Origin: a virus
Direction: 5' to 3' (one strand)
Length of the DNA: 21,808 nt
IMG/VR virus record: IMGVR_UViG_3300047175_000264
Coordinates: 1 to 21,808 of that record
A model generated the notes under the pieces. The model had not been told where the DNA came from. It did no database searches and saw only the letters and a list, made by a program, of their open reading frames with translations. A program made the position numbers and the translations under genes. Of the stretch, positions 7,546 through 14,965 are shown one piece after another (the stretch's first letter is position 1; each line of letters starts with the position of its first letter).

Positions 7546-8540
7546 GACGGAAGCGTCGCCTCCACAGATTGGGTAAAACCGTGCGCGAAGGAAATGTGCC
7601 GCTCGACACTGGTGACAGCGTAAATATTATCGAAATCGGTGCCTGTGTTGGTCAAGGCAAGCCCTCGGCGGGGCATGATGGTTGCCTCGCCAGGCATATC
7701 AGCCCAAATCGTTCTGGTGCGCTGGTTGATCAGCCCGGCCATCCGGTTGGCATAGTTCTGCGCCGCCTGGGCATTTAGGTTAGGTCTGATGAAAGTATAA
7801 TTGGCCGATCCCGATCCACCGCCTTGCGCAATGGCTTGCTGGGAAACGATTTGGCTTCCCCGGATATCCCAGCTTTTCACGGAAACCGAAATGCCGGCAG
7901 ACAGAATACATGACTTTTCCAATTGTAGCCCGATGCAATCCCCTGGGGTTAGCGGGATGGGATCGGGATCCTGCGTTTGCGGAACAAAATTCAACGTGGA
8001 TTGGGATACCCAGACGTCGTAGCCTTCGCGTTCGGCCAGCCTTATCAGCAGATCCCACTCGGTCATATTGGACGCATGTTGCCCTAGGAGCGTTCGGACA
8101 TAGTTACTCTGAAAATCCCGGCCGATGAGCGACGTCGTAGCCGTGACATTCGGTGTCAAATTATGCCGGCTAGCGAGGTGAGTCGCGACGTCGCTCGACG
8201 TCTGATTCTCGAAGCTCTGCTGGATTTGCGAGTCAATGAAGCGCGCCGTCAGATCACGGCCTTCAACCGTTATTTCGTTTTCCCGCGAGTCGACCGATAT
8301 TTTGTCGGCATTGCCGAGCAAAAGATCCACCCAGCCGCCATTGACGGACAGTCTTATGTTGATCTGCAGCAAATCCTGTGCCCAAATATCGTATCCGGTT
8401 GCGGCAAGCGATGATTTGAGCCTGAATCGGCTAGCCGAAAAATACGAGTCACTGGAAACTGTGACGTCGGTGATGCCGGCCGTCGCAGCGCCGTTGACAA
8501 TGACTGCGGCATCGACACTTCGGGAACTACTGCTGGCCAA
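7530..8540 (-). CDS. D: Baseplate hub / late control protein D-like
   Basis: This is a 336-residue hub protein of the Phage_GPD (P2 D, T4 gp27) family, the ring that joins the tail tube to the spike V. Visible parts include an N-terminal beta domain (IVNGAATAGITDVTVSSD), the segment ITVEGRDLTARFIDSQIQQS (about 91-110), and EWDLLIRLAEREGYDVWVS (about 163-181). The last two match the family's E-G-(R/Y)-D-x-x-x-x-L-I-D and L-A-x-x-x-G-x-x-x-x-V patterns. The start is TTG at 8540, overlapping the X stop by 14 nt; no better in-frame start lies nearby, and the upstream binding site is weak, so it probably relies on coupling to X. Confidence 0.88.
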   Translation of the reverse strand: MASSSSRSVDAAVIVNGAATAGITDVTVSSDSYFSASRFRLKSSLAATGYDIWAQDLLQINIRLSVNGGWVDLLLGNADKISVDSRENEITVEGRDLTARFIDSQIQQSFENQTSSDVATHLASRHNLTPNVTATTSLIGRDFQSNYVRTLLGQHASNMTEWDLLIRLAEREGYDVWVSQSTLNFVPQTQDPDPIPLTPGDCIGLQLEKSCILSAGISVSVKSWDIRGSQIVSQQAIAQGGGSGSANYTFIRPNLNAQAAQNYANRMAGLINQRTRTIWADMPGEATIMPRRGLALTNTGTDFDNIYAVTSVERHISFAHGFTQSVEATLPSWTTS

Positions 8541-8721
8541 CGCCGCCCCCGGCGGACAGATCGATATCGGGCAGGATCAGGGTAATCACCTGACCGCCTG
8601 ACAGCCACGGGTCCTGAATGCCATTGAGGGCGGCAATTCGCACCCATTGGGTTGCATCCCGCAGATATGTCGCGGAAATCTGGAAGAGATTGCCCTGCAA
8701 AACGTTGATCACCTGGGTCAT
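8527..8721 (-). CDS. X: Tail protein X-like (LysM-type small baseplate protein)
   Basis: This is a 64-residue protein of the P2 X size class. The core NGIQDPWLSGGQVITLILPD (residues about 34-53) has the LysM-like pattern N-x-x-x-x-P-x-x-x-x-G-x-x-I-x-L-P that gpX proteins share. The typical role is a small baseplate/tail component placed next to the hub. It overlaps the preceding gene's stop by 4 nt (ATGA, 8718-8721) and overlaps D by 14 nt. Its C-terminus is an Ala/Gly stretch coded by the G-rich DNA that also contains the TTG start of D. Confidence 0.85.
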   Translation of the reverse strand: MTQVINVLQGNLFQISATYLRDATQWVRIAALNGIQDPWLSGGQVITLILPDIDLSAGGGVGQQ

Positions 8722-9398
8722 GTGCTCGTATTGTCCAAATTGGCGATGGCGCGTTGAATGTAGGCCCTAGCCGCGTAGAGCTGCGCAAGCGAGCCGCTGC
8801 TGCTGACAACCGTTGATAGTTGGGAAGAATTCAACCCATTTTGGCACAAAGCGATGGTCCGATCGATCGAAGACGATGTTGTCTGAAGGGTAGTCGCTGC
8901 TGCCGCATATTGTGTGCTTCCTTCGAACAGCGCACCGGCAACCTGAGTAGCGGCTATGGCGCCAGACGTATCGGTATAAAGGCCGGCCGCGGATAAGTCG
9001 GCGAACAACGAGTCGGCCAGGGACGGCACGATTGCCTCGCCTGCTTCGGCCAAATCTCGCACGACAAGGCAGGAAATCTGATATGGGACCCACCAGGGGT
9101 TATTGAACTGCAAGGACAGCGTCTCGATCAAGACAAGGTAGCAGAAGGCGTCCCAATTAAGTGGCAGTTGCAATCCTTCCACGCGCATCGCATCCAGCGC
9201 GCGGGCACGGTCGCCGGCATCGCTACCTGAGAATACGCCCGACCAGCGAATGGCGGCATCATCAGGTCCTAGCGTGTCAACGAGTCTTGCGCCGCCAATA
9301 AGCTTATGGACAGCAAGCTGCTGCCTGCCGCCAAAGCCGATCCTTTCCGGAACCTCGAAATGATCGAAGATAAAGTCACCAAGTGTAAGGAGCGCCAT
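8718..9398 (-). CDS. P2 U / DNA-circularisation N-terminal-like tail protein
   Basis: This is a 226-residue protein starting two nt after the tape-measure candidate stop. Residues about 10-110 contain FEVPERIGFGGRQQLAVHKL, GPDDAAIRWSGVFSG and RALDAMRVEGLQLPLNWD. These match the pattern of the DNA_circ_N/gpU domain, which has an R-x-G-G-R-Q-x-x-x-x-x-x-G-G-x-R-x-x-x-x-x-G motif and a W-x-G core. The C-terminal half is helical and rich in A, S and T. In contractile phages, proteins with this fold sit between the tape measure and the hub and help build the baseplate hub or tail end. The role is inferred from family resemblance and position. It lacks the long C-terminal extension of true DNA circularisation proteins. 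Confidence 0.72.
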   Translation of the reverse strand: MALLTLGDFIFDHFEVPERIGFGGRQQLAVHKLIGGARLVDTLGPDDAAIRWSGVFSGSDAGDRARALDAMRVEGLQLPLNWDAFCYLVLIETLSLQFNNPWWVPYQISCLVVRDLAEAGEAIVPSLADSLFADLSAAGLYTDTSGAIAATQVAGALFEGSTQYAAAATTLQTTSSSIDRTIALCQNGLNSSQLSTVVSSSGSLAQLYAARAYIQRAIANLDNTST

Positions 9399-9400
9399 AT

Positions 9401-10549
9401 CTACCCCACGGTAACGCCTGGTAGTAACTGCGAACGTCTTGGATTGTAGCCATTAGGCCCATTATTCGCCCTCTCGCTCTCTCGGCGCAGGTAGCGAGAT
9501 ATCCAGCGGCCGACGAGAATGCCGTCCAGAAAAACGTCGCCCTGGGATTGACGCTGCGCCGAGTCACTTTCCGACCCTGCGTCAAGGCCGCGTTGGTCGG
9601 ATCGAAGCGCGGGCGGCGACGTCATAAGACTGCGCAGGTCGCCGGCTCCGGTTCGGAATGAACGCTCAGCGCCATGGGATGGCTGAGGCGGTGAACTTGA
9701 ACCCGCGGGCGCAACTGGCATCTGCATCGTGGAGTGTATTTGCGGATAAACCGGCGCGTTCGCCAAAAATGGCGCAGGATCTGCGGTTGCATCGTCAAAA
9801 TCTGCCGCCTTGTCTGACATCTGCAACAGACTTAAGTTCGCCAGCCGTGGCGACTGCAAATTCGACAGGGGAACGCCGACGGGCCCCAAATGACCGCGGC
9901 CGGCCGCTTCCAATTCTGCAGATTGTGCCTCTGTGCCGGGTCGTGAATCGAACGCACCAGGAGGGGCATACGCATCTGAATTATCGAACCTACTGTTCAT
10001 CGCGCCCAGAGTGGCGAGATGTGACATATCGCCATCGTCCTTTGGAGAAACTGACTGTGCATTCGGCAAACTCCTTCCGCCGTCGGACGCGAACGAATTC
10101 AACGAACGGTGGGAGCCAGGGGACAAGACCGGTCGCGCGGTAGGAGGTGCCCTGTCATTAATTTGGCTCACGGACGCGTTGTTGGCTAAATCAACCCTTG
10201 TCACCTTTGACAGCGCCATGATCGACTTTGCGTCAAGCAGCTCATCCGCTGCGTTCGCCTGATTATCTGATTGCCCAGTCTTTCTGCTTATCTCAGGCTT
10301 GCTAAAAATCCCATCGGCGATGCCGGTCTCGGCACCCCAACCAAGGCTTTGTTTCAGTTGAGGCGCTGACTGGGATAGACCTCCGACAGATGCTGTTTTG
10401 AACGCGGTATTTCGGATGGCGTCGATCCCAAGCCCGCTTGCCGAAACCGCCTTTTGAAGACATGCAATCTCCTGCTGTGCTTTTGCGACACCAGAAGACA
10501 GCTCATCAGACAGCGCAATCGAAACCCCAATTTCAAAAGCTTCCTTCAT
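9401..10549 (-). CDS. Tape-measure-position protein, short and low-complexity
   Basis: This is a 382-residue protein at the tape-measure position, between the chaperone region and the U-like gene. The first 40 residues (MKEAFEIGVSIALSDELSSG...) resemble the helical start of tape measures. The last 45 (GDVFLDGILVGRWISRYLRR, then ...PGVTVG) look like a conserved C-terminal end. The middle (about 90-320) is unusual: rich in P, S, D and N, apparently disordered, with no long coiled coil and no hydrophobic segments. Tape measures normally contain both and are often 600 residues or more. It may be a shortened tape measure, or a chimera that keeps both ends and has lost the body. ATG 10549 overlaps the preceding stop by 4 nt. 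The gene is well supported; the function is inferred from position. Confidence 0.65.
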   Translation of the reverse strand: MKEAFEIGVSIALSDELSSGVAKAQQEIACLQKAVSASGLGIDAIRNTAFKTASVGGLSQSAPQLKQSLGWGAETGIADGIFSKPEISRKTGQSDNQANAADELLDAKSIMALSKVTRVDLANNASVSQINDRAPPTARPVLSPGSHRSLNSFASDGGRSLPNAQSVSPKDDGDMSHLATLGAMNSRFDNSDAYAPPGAFDSRPGTEAQSAELEAAGRGHLGPVGVPLSNLQSPRLANLSLLQMSDKAADFDDATADPAPFLANAPVYPQIHSTMQMPVAPAGSSSPPQPSHGAERSFRTGAGDLRSLMTSPPALRSDQRGLDAGSESDSAQRQSQGDVFLDGILVGRWISRYLRRESERANNGPNGYNPRRSQLLPGVTVG

Positions 10550-10818
10550 GGTTTCTCGCTCAACTGTTGACGCATCGCCGAAATAACCGCCGGGATCGCT
10601 GCTCTTGCCGATCGACTAAGCGCGCCTGTAGGTGGCGAAGCGGAAGAACCGACTTCCCGCACGGCAAGAGCACGACTACGGCTGCCGATGACCGCGCGGT
10701 TTCCCTCGATACGAATGTCCAACTCGGCGGCTTGTCCATCGGCAAGGAGGTCCGCTCGCATGGCTTCCGCCAGTTTTTCGCTGGCAGCGAGCAACGCATC
10801 CATCATAGTTTCGTCCAT
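10546..10818 (-). CDS. Small phage protein of unknown function (between chaperone and tape measure)
   Basis: This is a 90-residue protein beginning MDETMMDALLAASEKLAEAM. The ATG at 10818 is preferred over an upstream TTG at 10833, since it overlaps the end of the chaperone -1 frame extension by 16 nt, the usual coupling pattern. It begins with an amphipathic helix. A basic, Arg-rich middle follows (RIEGNRAVIGSRSRALAVRE, residues about 36-55), then a Pro/Ser linker and a final helix. I do not recognise the family. Its place is fixed: after G/G-T and before the tape-measure candidate, with a 4-nt overlap into the latter. It may assist tape-measure assembly, but that is only a positional guess. 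Confidence 0.72.
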   Translation of the reverse strand: MDETMMDALLAASEKLAEAMRADLLADGQAAELDIRIEGNRAVIGSRSRALAVREVGSSASPPTGALSRSARAAIPAVISAMRQQLSEKP

Positions 10819-10973
10819 GTGCGCTTGTCCCAATCAAGCTCTAGCCCATCGAAGCGGGCCATGACGACGACCCACGCCAGACGATCATCAGGGGGAAGTG
10901 AGAACGCAACGTCGAACGGCACCCCGTTCCGGACCAGGTATAGGCTATCGACCAGATCGGGGTGCCGGCTCAG
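10803..10973 (-). CDS. Frameshift extension (T part) of the tail assembly chaperone G-T
   Basis: This stretch is read only after a -1 frameshift on the heptamer at 10979-10973; it has no start codon of its own. It codes for 56 residues after the shared Asn, beginning LSRHPDLVDSLYLVRNGVPF, and stops at TGA 10805-10803. The middle NGVPFDVAFSLPPDDRLAW and the end FDGLELDWDKRTW have the aromatic/acidic look of T extensions, with W/F-rich ends. The fusion would be 170 residues (114 + 56). In lambda and many other phages, the G and G-T forms, made in a fixed ratio, bind the tape measure and keep it soluble during tail assembly. The uninterrupted frame across 56 codons between the chaperone and the next gene is direct evidence. 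The actual shift efficiency is unknown. Confidence 0.85.
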   Translation of the reverse strand: MSRHPDLVDSLYLVRNGVPFDVAFSLPPDDRLAWVVVMARFDGLELDWDKRTWTKL

Positions 10974-10979
10974 TTTCCC
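10917..10979 (-). promoter_or_regulatory. Programmed -1 ribosomal frameshift signal (slippery heptamer plus stem-loop)
   Basis: On the minus strand the sequence is G-GGA-AAC-TGA: the heptamer GGGAAAC (10979-10973) in the proper X-XXY-YYZ phase, followed immediately by the zero-frame stop. A 5-nt spacer (TGAGC, 10972-10968) precedes a perfect 10-bp stem: CGGCACCCCG (10967-10958) pairs with CGGGGTGCCG (10926-10917). Inside it, after one A/A mismatch, UCUGG (10956-10952) pairs with CCGGA (10932-10928) with one G-U, closing a 19-nt loop. The heptamer, spacer length and stem meet the usual design of -1 frameshift sites. Confidence 0.9.
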
Positions 10980-11314
10980 ACTGTGGCTGCTCCGGATGGC
11001 GCCGCGTCATCCTGCGCGATCGCAGCCGCGATCGCTGTCAATCCAGAATCGCCTAGTCGTCCGACAAGAGCCTCGAGCTGACCTTCATTGATGGGTGGCG
11101 GCACTGGGACAGAGTCGATTGTGGTTACGGCGTAGGCGAGTGTGGCCATCCCTAGGTACAGCGCATTTTGCGTAAGACTTGGGCCAAGGGCCTTGAATAA
11201 TCGCAAGCGGTCGAGTGCCGTGAGGCGCCGGACTTCAATCCGGCGCCCGATCGTATCCAGAATTGAACGGGTGGACTGTGTATCCTTCAAGAAGCTTTCG
11301 CTTGGGCTGGTCAT
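10970..11314 (-). CDS. Tail assembly chaperone (G form)
   Basis: This is a 114-residue protein, the unshifted product of the chaperone locus. The first part is polar; the core is helical (RLTALDRLRLFKALGPSLTQ, residues about 30-49) with a hydrophobic patch (LYLGMATLAYAVTTIDSVPV). It ends in an Ala-rich helix and GAATVGN, then TGA. Chaperones of this position hold the tape measure before tube polymerisation. It starts right at the tail tube stop (TAA-ATG, 11315/11314) and is followed by the frameshift continuation. Size, location between tube and tape measure, and the frameshift cassette together make the call firm even though sequence identity in this family is low. Confidence 0.87.
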   Translation of the reverse strand: MTSPSESFLKDTQSTRSILDTIGRRIEVRRLTALDRLRLFKALGPSLTQNALYLGMATLAYAVTTIDSVPVPPPINEGQLEALVGRLGDSGLTAIAAAIAQDDAAPSGAATVGN

Positions 11315-11743
11315 TTAGAGCCGCTTCCGCTGGGTTGCAAAGAACTCCAGCTTTTGTTTTACGCTTGCATCTCCCTTCCATGCTCCGGCGTTCGCAAGCT
11401 TGAAAACCACACCGTTATATTGGTAGGTCGAGATCGAGCCATCGACTTCAGTCACATACTGATAAACCGTGCCCGCGGGCATTGCACCCTGGTTGAAAAA
11501 CCTCTGTTCTGCGAGAGCAATGAAGTCGTCAACCGCGCTTGTGCCCCGCTCGACCTCAAAGCTTCCCTCCCAGCCTTTTGGCAGCTCGGCCCCCATGGGC
11601 ACACCATCGAGCCGGTCCAAACGGACAGGTTGGGTAACCTGCCTGCTTTCGAAGCCGCTCACGTAGGTGAGGTCGACGCGACCTTGTGGCCCAATGACCA
11701 CGAGTTGACAGTCGCGACCGATCGAAAAGGCATTGATCGGCAT
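11315..11743 (-). CDS. Tail tube protein
   Basis: This is a 142-residue protein of the usual size for small myophage tube subunits. It lies directly after the sheath gene, the normal sheath-tube order. The sequence is a mixed beta protein: INAFSIGRDCQLVVIGPQGR at the start, KGWEGSFEVERGTSAVDDFI in the middle, and a beta-rich C-terminus (YQYNGVVFKLANAGAWKGD). It ends with a basic KQKLEFFATQRKRL. The W-x-G-x-F-E-V-E-R strand and the G-A-W-K-G-D turn are typical of tube proteins. ATG 11743 has a strong AGGAG 7 nt upstream, consistent with a highly expressed structural gene. The subunits stack as hexameric rings inside the sheath. Confidence 0.87.
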   Translation of the reverse strand: MPINAFSIGRDCQLVVIGPQGRVDLTYVSGFESRQVTQPVRLDRLDGVPMGAELPKGWEGSFEVERGTSAVDDFIALAEQRFFNQGAMPAGTVYQYVTEVDGSISTYQYNGVVFKLANAGAWKGDASVKQKLEFFATQRKRL

Positions 11744-11801
11744 GTTCTTCTCCTAGAGTCATGTTATTCTTACTGAAAGAAACGGTTAAGCTTGTGATAA
11801 T

Positions 11802-13412
11802 CTAATTTACCAGCGTGCTGCTTGGCAGGGTCTGCTGCTGGATCACGACCGTTTGCCCGCCTTCCAGATTGACGATGAATTTTTCATTTATACCTTGGAA
11901 CTGAACCTGAACATTGCACTGAACAAAGCCCAGATCCGTCATGGAGGGGGGATTATTGCTGGCTTCGCAAATGACCGAGTAAGGAAGTGATCCATCGGCT
12001 GTACCCAGAATCCCCTGACTCAGGAGATTTTGCAGGAAGCTGAGTATGGTTGAACGGATATTCTGAAACAGCGTGGAATTGATCACTTGGCCGACGAATT
12101 GACCCATGCCCGCCGACAACGTGGCCGCGATGTAATTTGTCAGGCGGGTATAATTATCGCCATTTGTTGCCGGGTTCGACGAGGTGTTGTGTCCGCAGCG
12201 CACTCCCCAGTAAGCACCACCTGGTTGTGGGTTCGCAATCACATCGATCCCACTTTGGAACAACTGCGTCAGCTCGGCATCGCTATATGTGTTAACCTTG
12301 CTAGAGCCTGGTGTTCCTGAAAATTGCGTGCCAATCACGTTATAGAGCGGCTTGTTCAAGCTGGACTGTTCAGGGGAGAGATTGGCAAGCCGGCCGGCAA
12401 CGAACCCTTGCGGCGAGACCAGCCGTGTCAGAGCGTTCACCTGATCGTACCAGTAAACCCAATCACCAAGCATCAGTTTTGCCGAATAGGAATCCAGGCC
12501 CGCTGCATTCATGGTGGCAACCGCGCCCGAGATGTTTTGGCCTTGGCCTTGTGGACCAGTTAGAATCATATAGACGCCTTCCGATAGACCGAAGGCGGCC
12601 TGGGTGGTCCATTGGGTGGAATCGTCCGTGTCCGAAAGGACGGCAATGCCGCATCCCTGGGACCGCAAGGCATACATGCCGGTTCTGGGTGCGCCGTCTT
12701 GGCCGACAAGGGTAGCGGCGGTTACAGTGTCGGTTCCGGCTTCAGATACAGTTCCAGCGCCATCGGTACCCCCCGCCAACAGCTGAGGTCCAAACGCGGT
12801 GGGAGAGACGGCGTTGGGGATTAACGGCAGCGTGGCAACAACGAGTTGCGAAGCGCCGCGTAAAGCGCCGATGCCCTGATTGACCGCGTTCGCGAGAGTT
12901 TGCCAAAACAGTGTCGACGTGGCACCCGTAATGTTTGAAAAAACTTCGGGCACGAGACCTGGAAGCGCGACGACAAGTTGCCAGGCGCCCGTATTTGAAT
13001 TTTGCGACAGGGTAAGTGACAGTTGATTGCCAAGACTTCCCGTATTCACGGCAGTGAACATGATCGCAAATGTGTCGTTCGCAAGGCCGACAGCGTAGCT
13101 GGCCGCGGTATCGCTTCCGTCGGTAACCCGAACGCAGCGAAAATTCGTGGCGCCCTGTTGCACCGCGATCGCGACTGTCGTGCCCATATCATACTTGCGG
13201 GCCACCAGCGGGCCAAAGTTCTGCGCGTAATCGGCCATGGTGCCAACGGCGACCGGCTGGTTGATGGGGCCCCAGCTTGCTGTCCCAACCACGCCAAGCA
13301 GGTTCGTGGGAACGCCATTCAGAACCAAATTCTGCGGTGGGACAATTTGAACGTACAGGTTCGGCACAACGAGCGCCGTCGTGTTCAACGTCCCACTCTG
13401 AAAGATTGGCAT
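11802..13412 (-). CDS. Contractile tail sheath protein
   Basis: This is a 536-residue sheath protein and the clearest evidence for a contractile tail. Recognisable parts are the N-terminal strand VPNLYVQIVPPQNLVLNGVP, then TNLLGVVGTASWGPINQPVA (about 37-56), the motif of the handshake domain opening. The variable domain contains GNQLSLTLSQNSNTGAWQLV. The C-terminal conserved region includes the segment NPQPGGAYWGVRCGHNTSSN, where the Tyr/Trp-Gly-x-R element marks sheath proteins, followed by the helical TRLTNYIAATLSAGMGQFVG and a closing beta strand. ATG 13412 has a strong GAGGAG 6 nt upstream. The gene precedes the tail tube with a 58-nt gap. The length is within the 350-660 residue range of the family. 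Confidence 0.95.
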   Translation of the reverse strand: MPIFQSGTLNTTALVVPNLYVQIVPPQNLVLNGVPTNLLGVVGTASWGPINQPVAVGTMADYAQNFGPLVARKYDMGTTVAIAVQQGATNFRCVRVTDGSDTAASYAVGLANDTFAIMFTAVNTGSLGNQLSLTLSQNSNTGAWQLVVALPGLVPEVFSNITGATSTLFWQTLANAVNQGIGALRGASQLVVATLPLIPNAVSPTAFGPQLLAGGTDGAGTVSEAGTDTVTAATLVGQDGAPRTGMYALRSQGCGIAVLSDTDDSTQWTTQAAFGLSEGVYMILTGPQGQGQNISGAVATMNAAGLDSYSAKLMLGDWVYWYDQVNALTRLVSPQGFVAGRLANLSPEQSSLNKPLYNVIGTQFSGTPGSSKVNTYSDAELTQLFQSGIDVIANPQPGGAYWGVRCGHNTSSNPATNGDNYTRLTNYIAATLSAGMGQFVGQVINSTLFQNIRSTILSFLQNLLSQGILGTADGSLPYSVICEASNNPPSMTDLGFVQCNVQVQFQGINEKFIVNLEGGQTVVIQQQTLPSSTLVN

Positions 13413-13496
13413 TGTTTTCTCCTCGATATTGCGAACGGCTCTTTAGTCATTCTGTCGTCAAGACCAACGAGAGCAATGTGCAGCCGAAAAGTCTGT

Positions 13497-14306
13497 TCAA
13501 CCGTAATTCGGCGAACCGTCCAACACGATGTCACCGAACAGCATCGAAGGCGTCTGCAGGGCCTGCGTTGTCCCATACTCGACGTCGTAAGTCAGATCCC
13601 GGCGATATTGCTGAGCGTCCTGATCATCGTCGAAGCATGCGGTGGAGCGATAGCGAAGCCGCCCGCTCGTTCCATCGGCCAGTGTCAGAAACGCAATCGC
13701 GGAAAATGCCGAACCAATCATTGAAGCAAGCTGGTCACGAAGGGCCGGATTGGGACACCACAGCGTAACGCGAAACCCCTGTTCCTGGCGGCACCATTCC
13801 GTCGTTGTTGTGCCGGCCGCCGACACGCGGCCGATCAGATGCTGTGATCCCGGGACGGTAACGCTGGTGCCGGCGAGCCAGCAACTGCGCACTGCCTTGA
13901 TCGCCTGGGCGAGACTGGCCGCGACGACGGCCGTGGTATCGCCAGCGAGCGGCGCGTAAACAAAAGGCTGTTTATCCGCGAGAATACCAGCGAGCTGTCC
14001 AGGTGCAGTGTCGCCAGAAAAAGTGACCGTGGTGCCAGAGGTTGCTGCGAACAGGGTCGGCGGGGCTGTTTGCACAAGTTGAACGGGGTACCAGCGAGTC
14101 GTGTTATGTGTCGCACCCGGCATGGGGAAAACGCTTATGTTGGCGACGCCCTGGGCCAGATCAAGACTAAGCGGACCAGTCGTCGGCCAGCCCCGGTAAA
14201 TCCTGACAGGCAGTCCGGTCACGCTCGCTCCACCGATCCCGTTCGGGTAAACCACCGTCGTGACAGCGGCGACGAGCGCGCCCTCGACTTGAGACAGATC
14301 AGCCAA
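13497..14306 (-). CDS. Neck / tail terminator-like protein
   Basis: This is a 269-residue protein upstream of the sheath gene, where phages place the neck, tail terminator or tail completion protein. Residues 1-60 (beginning MADLSQVEGALVAAVTTVVY, with VRIYRGWPTTGPLSLDLAQG) and a C-terminal DGTSGRLRYRSTACFDDDQD suggest a compact alpha/beta structural protein. I recall a similar N-terminus from other alphaproteobacterial prophages annotated as neck proteins, but this is memory, not a search. The start is TTG 14306; no ATG is available nearby, and a GAGAG lies about 13 nt upstream, so initiation may be weak. The gap from the previous gene's stop is 32 nt. A baseplate role is unlikely from the position. 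Confidence 0.62.
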   Translation of the reverse strand: MADLSQVEGALVAAVTTVVYPNGIGGASVTGLPVRIYRGWPTTGPLSLDLAQGVANISVFPMPGATHNTTRWYPVQLVQTAPPTLFAATSGTTVTFSGDTAPGQLAGILADKQPFVYAPLAGDTTAVVAASLAQAIKAVRSCWLAGTSVTVPGSQHLIGRVSAAGTTTTEWCRQEQGFRVTLWCPNPALRDQLASMIGSAFSAIAFLTLADGTSGRLRYRSTACFDDDQDAQQYRRDLTYDVEYGTTQALQTPSMLFGDIVLDGSPNYG

Positions 14307-14338
14307 GCTCGGAACCCATCTCTCGATTGTGGAAAAAA

Positions 14339-14965
14339 CTAAGGTCCAATCTGGCGCAAGGCAATGCGGCAGCCGAGCGTTGATACTTCGACCGCACCGG
14401 CGACGTAATTCGATCCCAAATCGTCGGTGATGACATCCGCCGCGGACACAACCACAGGCAGCGCCGGCAGCAGCAGAACCCAGCTACCCAATCGGCTTTC
14501 TAAGGGCATCGCAGCGTTGCTATTGCTACCAAATTGCAGGAGACTCGCTGGCCACTGGTAGAGAATCAACTCGCCAGGTGTCGCAAAAAATCCGTTATAG
14601 CCACCCTGTGCGGTTGGGGTCGGACGTACGATGGTGACGACCCGGTTGGTCTGCACACACTGGATGGGTAACGCATCCATCTGTCGCGCAATAAAATACG
14701 TGGCAGACGGCGCAACCAGGTAGTCGCCAACCTGTGTGGTTGACGCGTCGAAGGTCGCCCACCAGAGCGCTTGCCCATGGTCCGGCGCTCTGGGCGGACC
14801 GGAACCTTCGGCTTGAAACGCGGCATAGGTCTGGCTAAGCAGATTATTCGGCTGGATGGGGGATAGCTTCCCATTTGGCCGATAAATACCGCAGGATTCC
14901 CCGGTTTGCTGTCCGGATATCGCGCGTGCCCGGTTTACAATCTGAGTGAGGCGAGCGAGGTCCAT
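14339..14965 (-). CDS. Head completion/connector-region protein of unknown family
   Basis: This is a 208-residue protein beginning MDLARLTQIVNRARAISG. I take ATG 14965, whose A is shared with the upstream TGA (TGATG overlap), over an upstream in-frame start at 15046 that would add 27 Arg-rich residues overlapping the preceding gene. After an N-terminal helix the sequence is beta-rich (GQALWWATFDASTTQVGDYL, GYNGFFATPGELILYQWPAS) and ends with CRIALRQIGP. The family is unrecognised. It sits between the capsid and the neck protein, so a head-tail joining or head closure role is plausible. The gene is supported by coupling on both sides. Confidence 0.68.
   Translation of the reverse strand: MDLARLTQIVNRARAISGQQTGESCGIYRPNGKLSPIQPNNLLSQTYAAFQAEGSGPPRAPDHGQALWWATFDASTTQVGDYLVAPSATYFIARQMDALPIQCVQTNRVVTIVRPTPTAQGGYNGFFATPGELILYQWPASLLQFGSNSNAAMPLESRLGSWVLLLPALPVVVSAADVITDDLGSNYVAGAVEVSTLGCRIALRQIGP

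Noticed and set aside
13413-13496. Possible promoter (TTGACG) before the sheath gene
   Set aside because: No acceptable -10 hexamer lies 16-18 nt downstream; the sheath gene has a strong binding site and is more simply read from the upstream operon.
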